64,000 nt of DNA from Sphingobium sp. MI1205 (GCF_001563285.1 NZ_CP005188.1:2609501-2673500); one strand, 5' to 3'; numbered from the stretch's first letter, positions 18,746 to 28,689 are shown. Numbers and translations: made by a program. The notes: generated by a model from the letters alone, not told the origin.

Positions 18746-19344
18746 AAGCGGCCGAGTACGATGAGACTTCATCTCTATCGACGGCGCCCCGGATCGTCGA
18801 CATGAACAGGTTCAAAGGCTTGAGGGCGGATCTGGAGGCTGTATTTGGCTCTGCGGCGCTCGTCTTGCAGACCATCGACTTGCTCTCACAGGCTATCGGA
18901 TTATCCCGGGCCTTTGAGACGCGAACGACAGCCGAGACAGAAACCAAAGCGGCGGCGCCGCTACCACACGGCGCCGCTGCCGCAAAGATGTGAAATTCTC
19001 CACCTGCTAGGGAGATTTCCCCATGCGGTTCTCGCCGACCAATGACATTGCCCATGCCCCTCAACCCTCAACTCTCCTGACGCACATCTTGTCACCCAGG
19101 GCCGCACCGGTTGGCTTCGGAGTAGCTACTATGCCACTCAAAGTTCAACTTTCCCGTGCAGACGGCCTCTGAGTGATGCTATGCCGCCGGCTTACTTCCG
19201 CCCCGTCCCCAGGTGCATTTCCTTCGCTTGGAGAGGCCGAAGCTCTGTGCTTCGCTGAACCTGCTCCTTCATATCAGCCCGACTCCTTTGCGCCGGATCG
19301 CATCCAAAATTCATCACATTTCGGAAAGCGCGCTCGCAACTAGG
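18746..19344. other. About 600-bp stretch without a supported gene
   Basis: It separates the IS5 remnant from the export gene end. A 63-codon + strand frame (18802-18993, 'MNRFKGLRADLEAVFGSAAL') has no clear ribosome site and an alanine-rich tail. An inverted repeat (GCGGCGCC / GGCGCCGC, about 18951-18976) lies inside it. I see no recognisable domain. The stretch may be debris between insertion events. Confidence 0.5.
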
Positions 19345-20514
19345 CTACAGGCTATGTTCCTTCACTCCAGCGAGCAACATCCATCCAATACCGTAGGCAA
19401 GGAGAAGAGAGAAGAATACCGTTATCACGACACGTCCGCGCGCAGGAAATTGCGACTTCACTGGAATATTGGGGTCAACCACACGCACAAGATAAAGTTG
19501 CTGTTTCAGCGCCTGCGCACGCGCATCTTCATAGCTTGCAGCCGCCGCCGCATATCTCTTTCCAGCAAATTCCTGCCTTATGAGCAGATCTTCATACTTG
19601 CCCAATCCTGTCGCGATATTATTGCCACCTGAGGCGAGTCTGGCGTTTTGGGATGCGACCTGGGCATCCAGGGCTCTAACCTGAGCTTCGATCGCGCGAT
19701 ACTGCGGACTTGACCTACTGATGAAGCCTTGAAGAGCATTCAGCCTCGCCTTGGCCGCTGCAAGGTTGGCCGTCAGGTCGGCAACCAAACCGATCTGTGC
19801 CTTTCCCGTGCCGGCGGGGTCTATATCGCCTTTGACCCGGCGGAAGGCTGTGATCTTCCCTTGAACGGCTGCCAGATCCCGCTCTGCAGAAGCGAGTTGG
19901 CTTTTAGCGGCCGTCAATTGCCCCTTCATCGTACGTTCATTAATCTGGTTTACCCGCTGCTCCCCCATCTGAAGCAACTTTTCGGCGATTACGTGAGCGT
20001 CTGCCGGCGTGAAGGCCCGTACTCGCACATCGGTGATGCCGTCCTCTACGTTCTGCTCGACATCCACATGCTTGCGATAGTATTTCAACAGGGTTTCCGG
20101 CGCGGGGTTTGCCCCCCACAGCGCGCTCAAGAAGTCGACGTGAGGTCGCTGAAAACGCTCCACGAGGCGGTCCTCGCGACGCAGTCGCGCTACGGCATCG
20201 TGACTGAGGAGATAATCCTGAATAATCAGGGCGTCCGTCTGCGCCGCTGTCCCACCGACACTGAAGCCCAGCAGCGCCCCCGCCCCACCTGAACTTCGCG
20301 TAGGGCTATCGCCTCGCCGGACCACGAAATCTGCGCTAGATTCATATTGATCGGACGCGATGAGGTAATAATAGGTGGCCACAATGGCCGTCGGGAGCAC
20401 GACTAGCAGTAGGAAATAGCGGAACGCATACAGTCGGCGAAGCAGCACATTAGATTTCTGCCTCTCTTCGAACTTGGCTTGCTCTGCCGGCTTTATGATC
20501 CCGTCCATGAACAT
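19345..20514 (-). CDS. kpsE: Capsule polysaccharide export inner-membrane protein (KpsE/CtrB/BexC family)
   Basis: 389 residues, a polysaccharide co-polymerase type 3 protein. One membrane helix near residues 30-52 ('YFLLLVVLPTAIVATYYYLI') and another at the C-terminus ('VVITVFFSLLLAYGIGWMLL') flank a large periplasmic part with long alpha-helical coiled coil (about residues 190-345: 'SQLASAERDLAAVQGKITAF' and onward). With the KpsD-like outer-membrane protein it forms the trans-envelope channel for glycan exported by the KpsMT transporter. It lies 33 bases after kpsM as the last gene of the minus-strand set. Confidence 0.9.
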   Translation of the reverse strand: MFMDGIIKPAEQAKFEERQKSNVLLRRLYAFRYFLLLVVLPTAIVATYYYLIASDQYESSADFVVRRGDSPTRSSGGAGALLGFSVGGTAAQTDALIIQDYLLSHDAVARLRREDRLVERFQRPHVDFLSALWGANPAPETLLKYYRKHVDVEQNVEDGITDVRVRAFTPADAHVIAEKLLQMGEQRVNQINERTMKGQLTAAKSQLASAERDLAAVQGKITAFRRVKGDIDPAGTGKAQIGLVADLTANLAAAKARLNALQGFISRSSPQYRAIEAQVRALDAQVASQNARLASGGNNIATGLGKYEDLLIRQEFAGKRYAAAAASYEDARAQALKQQLYLVRVVDPNIPVKSQFPARGRVVITVFFSLLLAYGIGWMLLAGVKEHSL

Positions 20515-20547
20515 GTTGAAAATCCAATATTAGGTACCGACAAAAAT

Positions 20548-21354
20548 TTACGCGTGGATGCGCCGCTGCAGCTTACGGATAAACACCAATCCTACTAATG
20601 TAAGACATGCACAAACCGTCACCTGATAGCCAAGATGCATATATTTGTCATCCGCCCATTCGAACTGGCCATAACGTGCCGTCTCGAACATGCCGACCAT
20701 TGGATTCCACTCCATTGCTGATCGAAAATTCCCTGGAATCAACGACATCGTCCAAAATGCTCCACTTAATGGAACAGCAAAATAGGAGATCGGATGCACG
20801 AAACGCCCAAGTGTATGACTCCCATATGTCACGCTGGCAACAATCAGGGACAGCGCGAATGACCACCAGGTGATCATGAAGGCACCCGTCATTAGATATA
20901 GGGGCCGCACCGGAAACTCAGCTATACCCAAGACGATGCCGATCGCCATCAGAACGATTAGTGACGCAACGCAGCCTAACGACTCAATGATCGTTTTCAC
21001 GATCATCACGTCCAATGGCTTCACCATCTTGTGATACATTAGCGAACTTGATCCTTCGACTGCTCCCTCGGCACGGTTGAAAATACCGCGAAAGATGATG
21101 AACAGACAGTAACCTATCAATGTGAAAGGGTAAGGCTGCATGCCCTTGTGCGCATGGCTAGTAAAATAATGAATCGTGCTGATCACAGTCGCGAGCATCA
21201 TCGGTTCTCCGATGAGCCAGAGGTAGCCGATATTATCGCGCCCGAAGCGCGAATGGAGCTCACGTAACATCAATGCACTTATGACGGCACGCTGAGTCGA
21301 AAATGCCGATGGCTTACTGCGGCTGCCGCTGTCCTCCAACATCGTACCGCTCAT
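20548..21354 (-). CDS. kpsM: Polysaccharide ABC transporter permease (KpsM/CtrC/BexB family)
   Basis: 268 residues with about six membrane helices of the ABC-2 type ('MLATVISTIHYFTSH', 'SLIVLMAIGIVLGIAEFPV', 'VCACLTLVGLVFIRKL'). The N-terminal stretch 'VISALMLRELHSRFGRDNIG' is a strong signature of this family (the R-E-L-x-x-R-F/Y-G region). It forms the inner-membrane pore with the KpsT ATPase encoded at 35168-35899. The start ATG overlaps the stop of the giant glycosyltransferase gene (ATGA), so the two are co-translated. Confidence 0.93.
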   Translation of the reverse strand: MSGTMLEDSGSRSKPSAFSTQRAVISALMLRELHSRFGRDNIGYLWLIGEPMMLATVISTIHYFTSHAHKGMQPYPFTLIGYCLFIIFRGIFNRAEGAVEGSSSLMYHKMVKPLDVMIVKTIIESLGCVASLIVLMAIGIVLGIAEFPVRPLYLMTGAFMITWWSFALSLIVASVTYGSHTLGRFVHPISYFAVPLSGAFWTMSLIPGNFRSAMEWNPMVGMFETARYGQFEWADDKYMHLGYQVTVCACLTLVGLVFIRKLQRRIHA

Positions 21355-24300
21355 TTCCGAGATTCCGAATATTGCGGCCCCATCGGCAAGTTAAGCTCAG
21401 ACATCACCTTACGCGTTGCCTCGGCGAACTTCGTGATGCGATCGTCTGATATGGTTGCGTCGCGTTCGTAAATATCGATCCATGCCGGATTGCGGACCGT
21501 CTGACTGGTTGAGGCATGATCAGCCAGACCCCTGTCTATTTTGTTCTGCCACTCCTGGCGCGAGCGCGTATAGTAATGATTTATACATATCGCGCGATGA
21601 GGTTTGGGTTGCATCAGCCCGTAATTGGTCGACTGGTCGATTTCCTCACCATATTCATCAACGACCCTTCCGTGCACATGGAAGCTATGCGGGCCCTGGG
21701 CGCGATGATAGTCAGCCATCCGAACGATCGTTTTAACATGGCCATGCATCACGTGATCGTCGCACAATCTGGTGGTATAGCTTTCAATCAGGAGACCCGA
21801 TGGCGGGACGTCATGTCCATTGGGGCCAAAATTGACCCACTGGATGGCAATCGCCGATGCATCGGTAAACCCTTCCAACCATTCGACCAGCGACTCGCGC
21901 CCGAAGGGATTTACAAACTCATCGAGATCTATGAACGCAGCCCAAGTCCAACCATGTCGATGCCGGTCAGCAAAATCATCATACGCCTCTACTTGCCCCG
22001 GATTTATCGGCCAGGGTATAAGGTCAACAATCCCCTCTCGAATTAGGCTTGCAAGCAGATACTGCACGTGATCAGTGCTGTTATTGTCGTAGAGATAGAA
22101 TTTCTCCACTCCAATCGCGCGGTGATAAGCGATCCACTCCAGGATATTGATCGCTTCGTTCTTCAATATAGCGCAGATGGCCAGATATCCTTGGTCCCCT
22201 TTGTTTCCGGGGGAGACAAATCGCGGCGCACGAACGATCGCACCAGAGGCAACACTTGGCTTGTCATCCTCCGAGTCCCAAGGCCAAGGCTGCCGAGGGG
22301 GATAGGCCAGTGCGAAATCTGGACGGTATATGGACAAGTTGGGAGAATAATAGGGGTCTTCAGCCAGTCTGTCCCCCCATCGCCCGGTCATCCACAGTGC
22401 TTCGCCGTCCAACCGCGCCGACTTTTCGGGCGATATGTCACCTCCCCGGCTTTTTGACTCCTTGTGCACTAACTGGATCGCGGGATCGCACAGCACCCGC
22501 CGCCCGAGCGCGCGCATTTTCAGGCATAGATCAACGTCATTATAGCCGACGGCAAGCTGCGGCTCAAAGCCGCCGATGGCTTCAAAATCCTGACGTCGCA
22601 CGAACAGGCAGGCTGCGGTCACCGCCGTGAACTCGCTGATCATCCGATGCTTGCTGAAATATCCATAGCCGTGTGAATTCTCGAACAGGTGCACGCCGCC
22701 GGCAACATGATGATCATACATGCCCGTGACCAGCCCGAAATGCTGGATGCTTTGGTCCGGATAGAGTAACCTCGCGCCGACGATGCCAACATCGCCAATC
22801 GCAAGCAGCCCCCGGGCCCGGTCCAGCCAGGCTGGCGCCATCACTTCAGTGTCATTGTTGAGAAAACAAAGAATTTCGCCCGTGGCTCTGGCCGCTGCCA
22901 GGTTGTTGATTGCCGAAAAATTGAAAGGACCCGGCGCGGCTATGACCTGGATGTTGAGCGTCGCGTATCGGTTGGCAACCCCCGCCAGGTAACTCAGCGT
23001 ATCTTTTTCATCGGAATCATTATCAACTATGAGGATTTCGATGTTTTCCGGGTTATGCCGCGCAATCGACGCCAGACAATCATCCAGCAAGTCGACCCCG
23101 TTCCGCGTGGGGATGATGATGCTGACGCTCGTGTCCAACTCGCGCGGCACAGCAATGGCGCTGTTGCCGGGCGCATGGCCTTCAATTGATGCAAGGGGCC
23201 GACCTAGCCGCTCCAGATGACCCCCGATCGCGGATCGTGCCGCCATGATCGCGTAATCCTTCTGGTCAGCGGAGATGGCTGTCGATCCCGGAACCTGACG
23301 CCAATGATAAAGGACGTGCGGGATGTGAATGATCTGGTGGGGGTCGATCCGTTCGGAGCAACGCAGGAAAAGATCATAATCCTGGCTTCCCTCGAGGCCC
23401 TTGCGGAAGCCTCCGACGGCCTCAAACAAAGGACGATGATAAACACCAAGATGGCTGACCATATTATGGCCATACATTAGGAACTGATTGTAACAGCTTT
23501 TGAAATAAGGATCGAACCTGTCCCCCGACATGCTGATTTTGTCCTCGTCACTGAAGACAATCCGCGCATCGGGAAAGCGATTTAAATAGGTAGCAAGGAC
23601 GAATAAGGCGTATGGCGGGACTAGGTCGTCATGATCGACCAAAACGATATAATCTCCCGTTGCCAGCTTTGCTGCGCTATTAGAACAAAGAGAAATGTGG
23701 CCATTTATGTTGCGCTTAATGATCTTTACGCGCTTATCCAGCTCCGCATATGTCTGCAAAATTTCTTGGATGCGAGGGTCGGTGCTACAGTCATCAGCAA
23801 TGCATATCTCGAAGTCCGGATAATTCTGCGCGAGCATTGCCTCCATAACCTCGGTCAACAACTGCGGGGGTGTATTGTAAACGGGCATCACGAATGAAAA
23901 GCGGGGACGCCAGTTCATGGCGGTGATCAGCTCGTCCATGCGCTGGAAATCCCGGTCTGTCGGATTACCATATAAGTGCAGCCAATGCGCATAGCCGTGC
24001 CCTCTTTCCTTCCAAGGCGGCAGGAATGGCTGCATAATTTGCCTATCGCTGTTCGTTAGCCTCCCCTTCTGAAAGAAGGGAAGGAGGCCGTCACGGATCT
24101 GGTCAATGCTCGGCACACTTGAACTGCGGGCGCGGTCTTCCTCCTCTGCCCTTCGACCATCATCAATCTTCGCAATTAGCTCGTCGATAGAGCGGATGGC
24201 ATGGCATCGGATATGGTGAAGCTCGAACGAACTCGCTTCCCCTTCAGCCGGGTCCCAACGTATAGCGCGGATCGCTTGGGGAGCAGCAATCAGCAGCTCG

Positions 24301-25040
24301 ACTGTGCAACGTGGTTCGTCGGGATAGTCCAGAAGAATGTAATCCTGACTGTTGAACCCATCACCGACGTCAAGAAACAGTGTGCCTTGATCGGTGAGCA
24401 ATGAGTCTCGATCAAAGGTAATTTGCAGCGCGAGCACAGGAGCGGATGCGATTTTAGGCGGGAGCCGCAGCAATATCTGGGGATCATAGCCGGTCATCCG
24501 CAGTTTCCCACGGCTTGCCCCTGGGACAAAGCCCAGCGCCGAGATCAGCGAAATTCCGTCAAGCGCGCGGCCAACGATCGCCTCGGCCTTAGAGTCCTGA
24601 GCGTTCAGTTGGCTGATCGCGCTCGATCGGAGCGATTCAGGGAACCAAGCTGACCGCAGTTCCTTCAAGGCATGAGCGTTTGCACCGTCGCGAGCCGCCT
24701 TGACGTAAAAAGCAGCTGCCTCCTCCGTTTTATTCTGCAATTTACGTAGATGGCCGAGGCTCAAAAGCAGGTCATCATCGTTGGGCTTCAAGCGCAGCGC
24801 CCTCTCATAAGCGCTGTTTGCAAGATCAAACTCGCCTGCTTCCTTACGCATATGCCCAAGCTGCACCCAGATGCCGAAATCATCGGGGCGGATTTTGAGA
24901 TAAGCGGCATACGCCTCCGCCGCCCGGCGCCATTGCCTACCCTCTCTCGCCTCGTCACCAGCTTTGCGCGTTGTTGCCGCCATCTGCCTTTGACGGCTGC
25001 TCAGTGTAAAACGGCTCAGTTTCGAAAGCACTTTGGGCAC
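21351..25040 (-). CDS. Giant multidomain glycosyltransferase: TPR + GT2 + GT2 + GT92-like
   Basis: 1229 residues from a GTG preceded by AAGG. Order seen: TPR-like repeats (about 25-130, 'DFGIWVQLGHMRKEAGEFDL'); a region without recognised domain (130-370); a GT2 domain from about 377 ('FSFVMPVYNTPPQLL', 'CIADDCSTD', 'VDHDDLV'); a second GT2 from about 637 ('SIIIPTRNGVDLLDDC', 'LNNDTEV', 'YNDVDLCLKM'); and a C-terminal GT92/DUF23-like domain from about 947 ('LAICAILKNEAINILEW', 'FYLYDNNSTDH', 'FIDLDEF'). Three transferase sites in one chain suggest it builds a repeat segment or a linker. No signal peptide or membrane helix, so it is cytoplasmic. It is co-translated with kpsM. Confidence 0.9.
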   Translation of the reverse strand: MPKVLSKLSRFTLSSRQRQMAATTRKAGDEAREGRQWRRAAEAYAAYLKIRPDDFGIWVQLGHMRKEAGEFDLANSAYERALRLKPNDDDLLLSLGHLRKLQNKTEEAAAFYVKAARDGANAHALKELRSAWFPESLRSSAISQLNAQDSKAEAIVGRALDGISLISALGFVPGASRGKLRMTGYDPQILLRLPPKIASAPVLALQITFDRDSLLTDQGTLFLDVGDGFNSQDYILLDYPDEPRCTVELLIAAPQAIRAIRWDPAEGEASSFELHHIRCHAIRSIDELIAKIDDGRRAEEEDRARSSSVPSIDQIRDGLLPFFQKGRLTNSDRQIMQPFLPPWKERGHGYAHWLHLYGNPTDRDFQRMDELITAMNWRPRFSFVMPVYNTPPQLLTEVMEAMLAQNYPDFEICIADDCSTDPRIQEILQTYAELDKRVKIIKRNINGHISLCSNSAAKLATGDYIVLVDHDDLVPPYALFVLATYLNRFPDARIVFSDEDKISMSGDRFDPYFKSCYNQFLMYGHNMVSHLGVYHRPLFEAVGGFRKGLEGSQDYDLFLRCSERIDPHQIIHIPHVLYHWRQVPGSTAISADQKDYAIMAARSAIGGHLERLGRPLASIEGHAPGNSAIAVPRELDTSVSIIIPTRNGVDLLDDCLASIARHNPENIEILIVDNDSDEKDTLSYLAGVANRYATLNIQVIAAPGPFNFSAINNLAAARATGEILCFLNNDTEVMAPAWLDRARGLLAIGDVGIVGARLLYPDQSIQHFGLVTGMYDHHVAGGVHLFENSHGYGYFSKHRMISEFTAVTAACLFVRRQDFEAIGGFEPQLAVGYNDVDLCLKMRALGRRVLCDPAIQLVHKESKSRGGDISPEKSARLDGEALWMTGRWGDRLAEDPYYSPNLSIYRPDFALAYPPRQPWPWDSEDDKPSVASGAIVRAPRFVSPGNKGDQGYLAICAILKNEAINILEWIAYHRAIGVEKFYLYDNNSTDHVQYLLASLIREGIVDLIPWPINPGQVEAYDDFADRHRHGWTWAAFIDLDEFVNPFGRESLVEWLEGFTDASAIAIQWVNFGPNGHDVPPSGLLIESYTTRLCDDHVMHGHVKTIVRMADYHRAQGPHSFHVHGRVVDEYGEEIDQSTNYGLMQPKPHRAICINHYYTRSRQEWQNKIDRGLADHASTSQTVRNPAWIDIYERDATISDDRITKFAEATRKVMSELNLPMGPQYSESRK

Positions 25041-25098
25041 TCAGTTTCGCCTTCTACCTAACCCGATCGGGATCTTGCTCAAACCACCTGATAGATCG

Positions 25099-26226
25099 CT
25101 AACGCCGAACCACAAGGCCGAACGGCACTGTTGCCCTAACAGCAGCATCGGCTTGTCGCCCAGAGGGAAAGTTGAGTTGCGCTATGTCGAAACCATGGCT
25201 GATAAGGCGCAACGCCAATCGCTCTATGTCGGGCCTGGAAAGTCCGTCAGCTCCCTCGTCTCTCGAACTGGGGGCGGAACGATAGTCCAGCATCAAAACG
25301 GCCAAGCCACCGCTCAACAAGCGCCGGGTCGCATGGTCGACGAAGCTTGTCAATGTGGGCCAAGCTGCCGAGGCGGCCATCGCATTCAAGCAAATGACCA
25401 TGTCAAAATGTCCTAATGAGGACGGCAGTTGGGTGTCGCCCTCTCCATCATCGGGAATGATTTGAAGCAACTGGCAGCCCCTGCCCGCCAAAATCCTTAG
25501 GACCGGCTCAGCAATCGGTCCTATCACGAGGGCACGGCCCCCAGCCTGGAGATACCCAAATACCTCGAGAACCTGCAGTAGGTATAACTGCCGCCACCGC
25601 TCAACCGGATCATCGTGGGTCCCAATCTGCGGCCACAATTCGCCAAACTCGGCCGATTGGATCTGACCCAAGGTGCAGGCCTGAGAATTGGGGAAGCGCA
25701 ATTGGGCCGCGTTTTTCGTCACGAGCGCATTGACGCCGGTCAGCTCTGACGTAGTCAACATCGTGGGAGGCGCGTGGGCCTCTTGGTAATTTTCGACGTC
25801 GTCGCCGCCCCGCTCCTCGGCGATCATATCGATGCCCTCTGCCCTAAGATCGGAAGGAACAGAAAAGTACCCATAAGCCGCATAATGCACGCCGGGAATG
25901 GAGGCAAAGCGGATGACAACCGTGTGATCCTCTCCCACCAATCCGTCCAGCAATACGCGCTCTGCCGCCATCAATTTTATGCCGAGTTGCTGATTATCAG
26001 GTCGATAGCCGTGTATGCGGATCGAAAGCTCACCCGTTGTTGCACGGGCTTTGCGGATGGTAATGTGAATACGAACTTCGCCGGGAAGATAACCGAAATA
26101 ATGGGTGTGGAAGCAATAATTGGGGTCGGGACTGCGATGAGCCCCCCCCAGGCCGGGGATCGCACTGGCATGATTGGGGAAATATACAAACGGCTCGATA
26201 ATCCGCTTAATCGAGATCTCTTCCAT
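25099..26226 (-). CDS. Hypothetical protein, probable degenerate methyltransferase domain at C-terminus
   Basis: 375 residues, no signal peptide. The first ~120 residues look like a beta-sandwich ('EVRIHITIRKARATTGELSI', 'HTVVIRFASIPGVHYAAYGY'), possibly a glycan-binding or structural module. From about residue 200 a Rossmann-like fold appears: 'GGRALVIGPIAEPVLRILAG' in place of SAM motif I, 'FDMVICLNAMA' as a post-II-like strand, then 'LLSGGLAVLMLDYRS'. The motif I glycines are weak, so catalysis is doubtful. It lies between an FkbM methyltransferase and the giant glycosyltransferase, on the same strand and closely spaced. Function unknown. Confidence 0.75.
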   Translation of the reverse strand: MEEISIKRIIEPFVYFPNHASAIPGLGGAHRSPDPNYCFHTHYFGYLPGEVRIHITIRKARATTGELSIRIHGYRPDNQQLGIKLMAAERVLLDGLVGEDHTVVIRFASIPGVHYAAYGYFSVPSDLRAEGIDMIAEERGGDDVENYQEAHAPPTMLTTSELTGVNALVTKNAAQLRFPNSQACTLGQIQSAEFGELWPQIGTHDDPVERWRQLYLLQVLEVFGYLQAGGRALVIGPIAEPVLRILAGRGCQLLQIIPDDGEGDTQLPSSLGHFDMVICLNAMAASAAWPTLTSFVDHATRRLLSGGLAVLMLDYRSAPSSRDEGADGLSRPDIERLALRLISHGFDIAQLNFPSGRQADAAVRATVPFGLVVRR

Positions 26227-26238
26227 AAATCTCGTGTC

Positions 26239-27138
26239 CTAGCGCCGGAAAACAAGCATCACGTCCTCGTCGGACTTTCGAGCGAGCACAGATTCGATTG
26301 TCGTGACCTCGATACCTGAGGCCGGAGCGATCCATTCGAGGCCAAATCCCCAACTGCAAATATTCTCCACGAAAGCCTGCGGATCGACGTAGCGGCCCGG
26401 CTGAAACTCGAGGATGATGGTATGCAGTCGGTCCGCATGCCGCAGACCCGAGGCACCGGCCCAGATCCGCTCTTCGGAGCCTTCCGCGTCAATTTTAAGT
26501 AGTTCAATTCCGTGCCATTCCGGCCGACTGTCAAGCCGCTCTGCATCAAGGACTACCCCGCCGGTCAGTTCCACGCCTTCATAAGGGGAGATATAGGCGT
26601 TTTTCGGTTCATCACTCGGCATGAGGAATTGGACTGGGCAATTTGAATCGTGGAGAGCCACGGGAAAGATCTCGATCCGATCCGTGAACCCATTCAGATA
26701 GGCACTGCGACGGATGCGCTCAGCCATGGCGGGGTTGGGCTCAAACGCTAACACTCTCCCCGAGGGACCTACGAGGTCGGCCATCAAAAGGGTAAAATAC
26801 CCCACATTCGCGCCGACATCAGCCACGATCATGCCCGGCCGCACACATTGGACTAAAGCTTCAGTCGTTGGCATTTCCCAGTAGCCGTCAAGCATCAGAT
26901 GAGGCGAAAGGCCAAAATCGTGGGGATCAAGGTACATTTTATAGCAGCCCAGAACACGCGCCAAGGTATGCGCAGGCCCGACACTCACCGCTTGGCAATG
27001 GGCACGAATTCGGTCTTGGTTCCGCTCGCGCGCCGACGGGACCAAAGCTCGTACGTCAAATAACGACATGGAAATTGGAGCAGGCCGATCACGCTTCCGT
27101 CGGCGATCACGACCAAACCAAGATGGAAGAATAGCCAT
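26239..27138 (-). CDS. FkbM family SAM-dependent methyltransferase
   Basis: 299 residues. Motif I 'MIVADVGANVGYFTLLMADL', then 'RVLAFEPNPAMAERI', 'IEIFPVALHDSN' and 'LLKIDAEGSEERIWAGA' (the K-x-D-x-E/D-G signature of FkbM). Such enzymes O-methylate sugars in capsules, O-antigens and glycolipids. It is 12 bases upstream of the 375-residue gene and just after the export lipoprotein gene. The target hydroxyl cannot be read from sequence. Confidence 0.9.
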   Translation of the reverse strand: MAILPSWFGRDRRRKRDRPAPISMSLFDVRALVPSARERNQDRIRAHCQAVSVGPAHTLARVLGCYKMYLDPHDFGLSPHLMLDGYWEMPTTEALVQCVRPGMIVADVGANVGYFTLLMADLVGPSGRVLAFEPNPAMAERIRRSAYLNGFTDRIEIFPVALHDSNCPVQFLMPSDEPKNAYISPYEGVELTGGVVLDAERLDSRPEWHGIELLKIDAEGSEERIWAGASGLRHADRLHTIILEFQPGRYVDPQAFVENICSWGFGLEWIAPASGIEVTTIESVLARKSDEDVMLVFRR

Positions 27139-27183
27139 TAACCTGCAGTCCCAAATCCAGTGTCGTCGCGCAGCAAGGTCAAG

Positions 27184-28359
27184 CTACTGGGTAAGCGCGC
27201 GCGCTGTAACGAACGGGCCAAACAGCTGATTGATGATGCCTATCAACTTGGTCGGGGGGCCAGACGCGGAATTGGAGAAGTAAATGATATCCTTGTCGCG
27301 CATCCTGACCTGTTGGGCGAGAAAATACTGACCTGCGTCCATCATGTTCAAACGGTATATGACTGGACGGGTACCTTGCCCCTCTGCCTGCTCCATCCGA
27401 AACAGGAACACGCCGCGCGCATTCGCCCGCGCGTCCGAGGGCCCGCCCGCGCGCGCGATCGCTTCAGAGAGCGAAAGCTCGGGGGCGCCGAAAGGAACTT
27501 GCGCCACGCGGTCCGACGCCCCGAAAACTGTGTAGGTTCGGGGACGCTTCAGTATTTCGATCTGATCACCGGGCACCAGCACAACATCATTCGGCGAATT
27601 GATGCCGACGTCGCTCAACCGCATTTCGACGGACTTTCCGTCTCTCAAGAAACGCACCGCCACGTCCTCTGGATCACCTTGCACCCCTCCCGCGATTGCC
27701 AGATAATCCCGCAACTTCTCCCTCGCTATAGTGAGCCTGTATCGGCCTGGACGCGCAACGGCTCCCGAAAGGTAGACGGTATTTGCCAGACTATCGCTAA
27801 TCGACACGATCGCCCGCGGGCTTTGCGACATGCCTTGCAAGCGCTGTTCGATCAAGGATTCCACCGTCCGGGGGCTCAAACCGGCTACAATCAAATAGCC
27901 GATATAGGGCAGCTGAATCCCACCCGACTCATCAACTTGAACACCACTCATCCGCTGGGCGTTGGCGACTGGATTGGTCACCTGATTGGACAATTCCCCG
28001 CCCGCTGCGGTTTGAGCCGAAAATAGGGAAACGCCCACTTCGTAGATCGCCACCGACAGCGTATCGCCAGGCCGGATTAGTTCCGGCGAATCCATCCCAC
28101 CCGGCCTGATCAGAGATGCCAGATCAGCACTGCCGCCCGCCTGCTCTGCAGCAAGAGCCGTCACTGCGACTGGCGACAAATCCACGAGTGCGAGGTTCAG
28201 TCCGCCCTTAGCCTTCTTGACTGACTGCTGGATTTGACCCGCGGTAGGCCCGTTGGAAGGCAGTGTCGCACACCCCCCCAGCGCCGCAAACATCAATGGG
28301 AATGCCAGGCTTGCTGACCGCGCCCAAGCCGAACGCCGTGAAAAAATACAAGGATTCAT
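27184..28359 (-). CDS. kpsD: Polysaccharide export outer-membrane lipoprotein (KpsD/CtrA/BexD; Wza-like)
   Basis: 391 residues from ATG 28359; the frame extends further upstream, but this start gives a proper lipoprotein signal: basic start, hydrophobic stretch 'ASLAFPLMFAA' and lipobox 'LGGC'. The poly-export domain begins around 'LIRPGDTLSVAIYEVG', followed by SLBB-type beta-grasp repeats ('YIGYLIVAGLSPRTVESLI', 'VYLSGAVARPGRYRL', 'VVLVPGDQIEILKRPRTYTV'). It forms the outer-membrane exit for the capsule-type glycan. Its partners KpsE, KpsM and KpsT are encoded elsewhere in the same minus-strand set. Confidence 0.92.
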   Translation of the reverse strand: MNPCIFSRRSAWARSASLAFPLMFAALGGCATLPSNGPTAGQIQQSVKKAKGGLNLALVDLSPVAVTALAAEQAGGSADLASLIRPGGMDSPELIRPGDTLSVAIYEVGVSLFSAQTAAGGELSNQVTNPVANAQRMSGVQVDESGGIQLPYIGYLIVAGLSPRTVESLIEQRLQGMSQSPRAIVSISDSLANTVYLSGAVARPGRYRLTIAREKLRDYLAIAGGVQGDPEDVAVRFLRDGKSVEMRLSDVGINSPNDVVLVPGDQIEILKRPRTYTVFGASDRVAQVPFGAPELSLSEAIARAGGPSDARANARGVFLFRMEQAEGQGTRPVIYRLNMMDAGQYFLAQQVRMRDKDIIYFSNSASGPPTKLIGIINQLFGPFVTARALTQ

Positions 28360-28500
28360 ATGATCCGATCCAGCCCTGCACCAAGCGTTGAAGCTTCGCG
28401 CCCCTGTGCCAAAGTAGAGCTTCGTGGGCAAGCGGAGGTCGAGCAAAAAATCCTCGAACATGCGCCTGGTCCGCGCTTCTGCCCCATCGGGAAAACGGTC

Positions 28501-28689
28501 TTACCAGTAGATGCCCAGCAGCAGGCCCGCGACAAGGAGACCGATAAGCGTCACCACCATGAAAACGAGATTGTTGCGCCCTTCTTCATCCAAGCCGAGC
28601 CGATTGGACTCCGCCGAGTCCGCGTGGCGCTCTTCGGCGTCTTTGAGCTTCTCCCATTCCTGGGGATCGAGCTCCCTATCCTCGCTCAT
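28501..28689 (-). CDS. Small tail-anchored membrane protein, unknown
   Basis: 62 residues: a highly charged N-terminal 40 ('DPQEWEKLKDAEERHADSAE') followed by one C-terminal membrane helix ('FMVVTLIGLLVAGLLLGIYW'). A GAGGTG lies 5 bases before the ATG, a good ribosome site, which together with the sharp charge/hydrophobic split supports a real gene. It is placed between a methyltransferase and the export lipoprotein gene. I do not recognise the family. Confidence 0.7.
   Translation of the reverse strand: MSEDRELDPQEWEKLKDAEERHADSAESNRLGLDEEGRNNLVFMVVTLIGLLVAGLLLGIYW

Noticed and set aside
18714..19064. A 116-codon minus-strand frame next to the IS5 remnant
   Set aside because: It runs through the element's inverted repeat, has low-complexity composition and no ribosome site.
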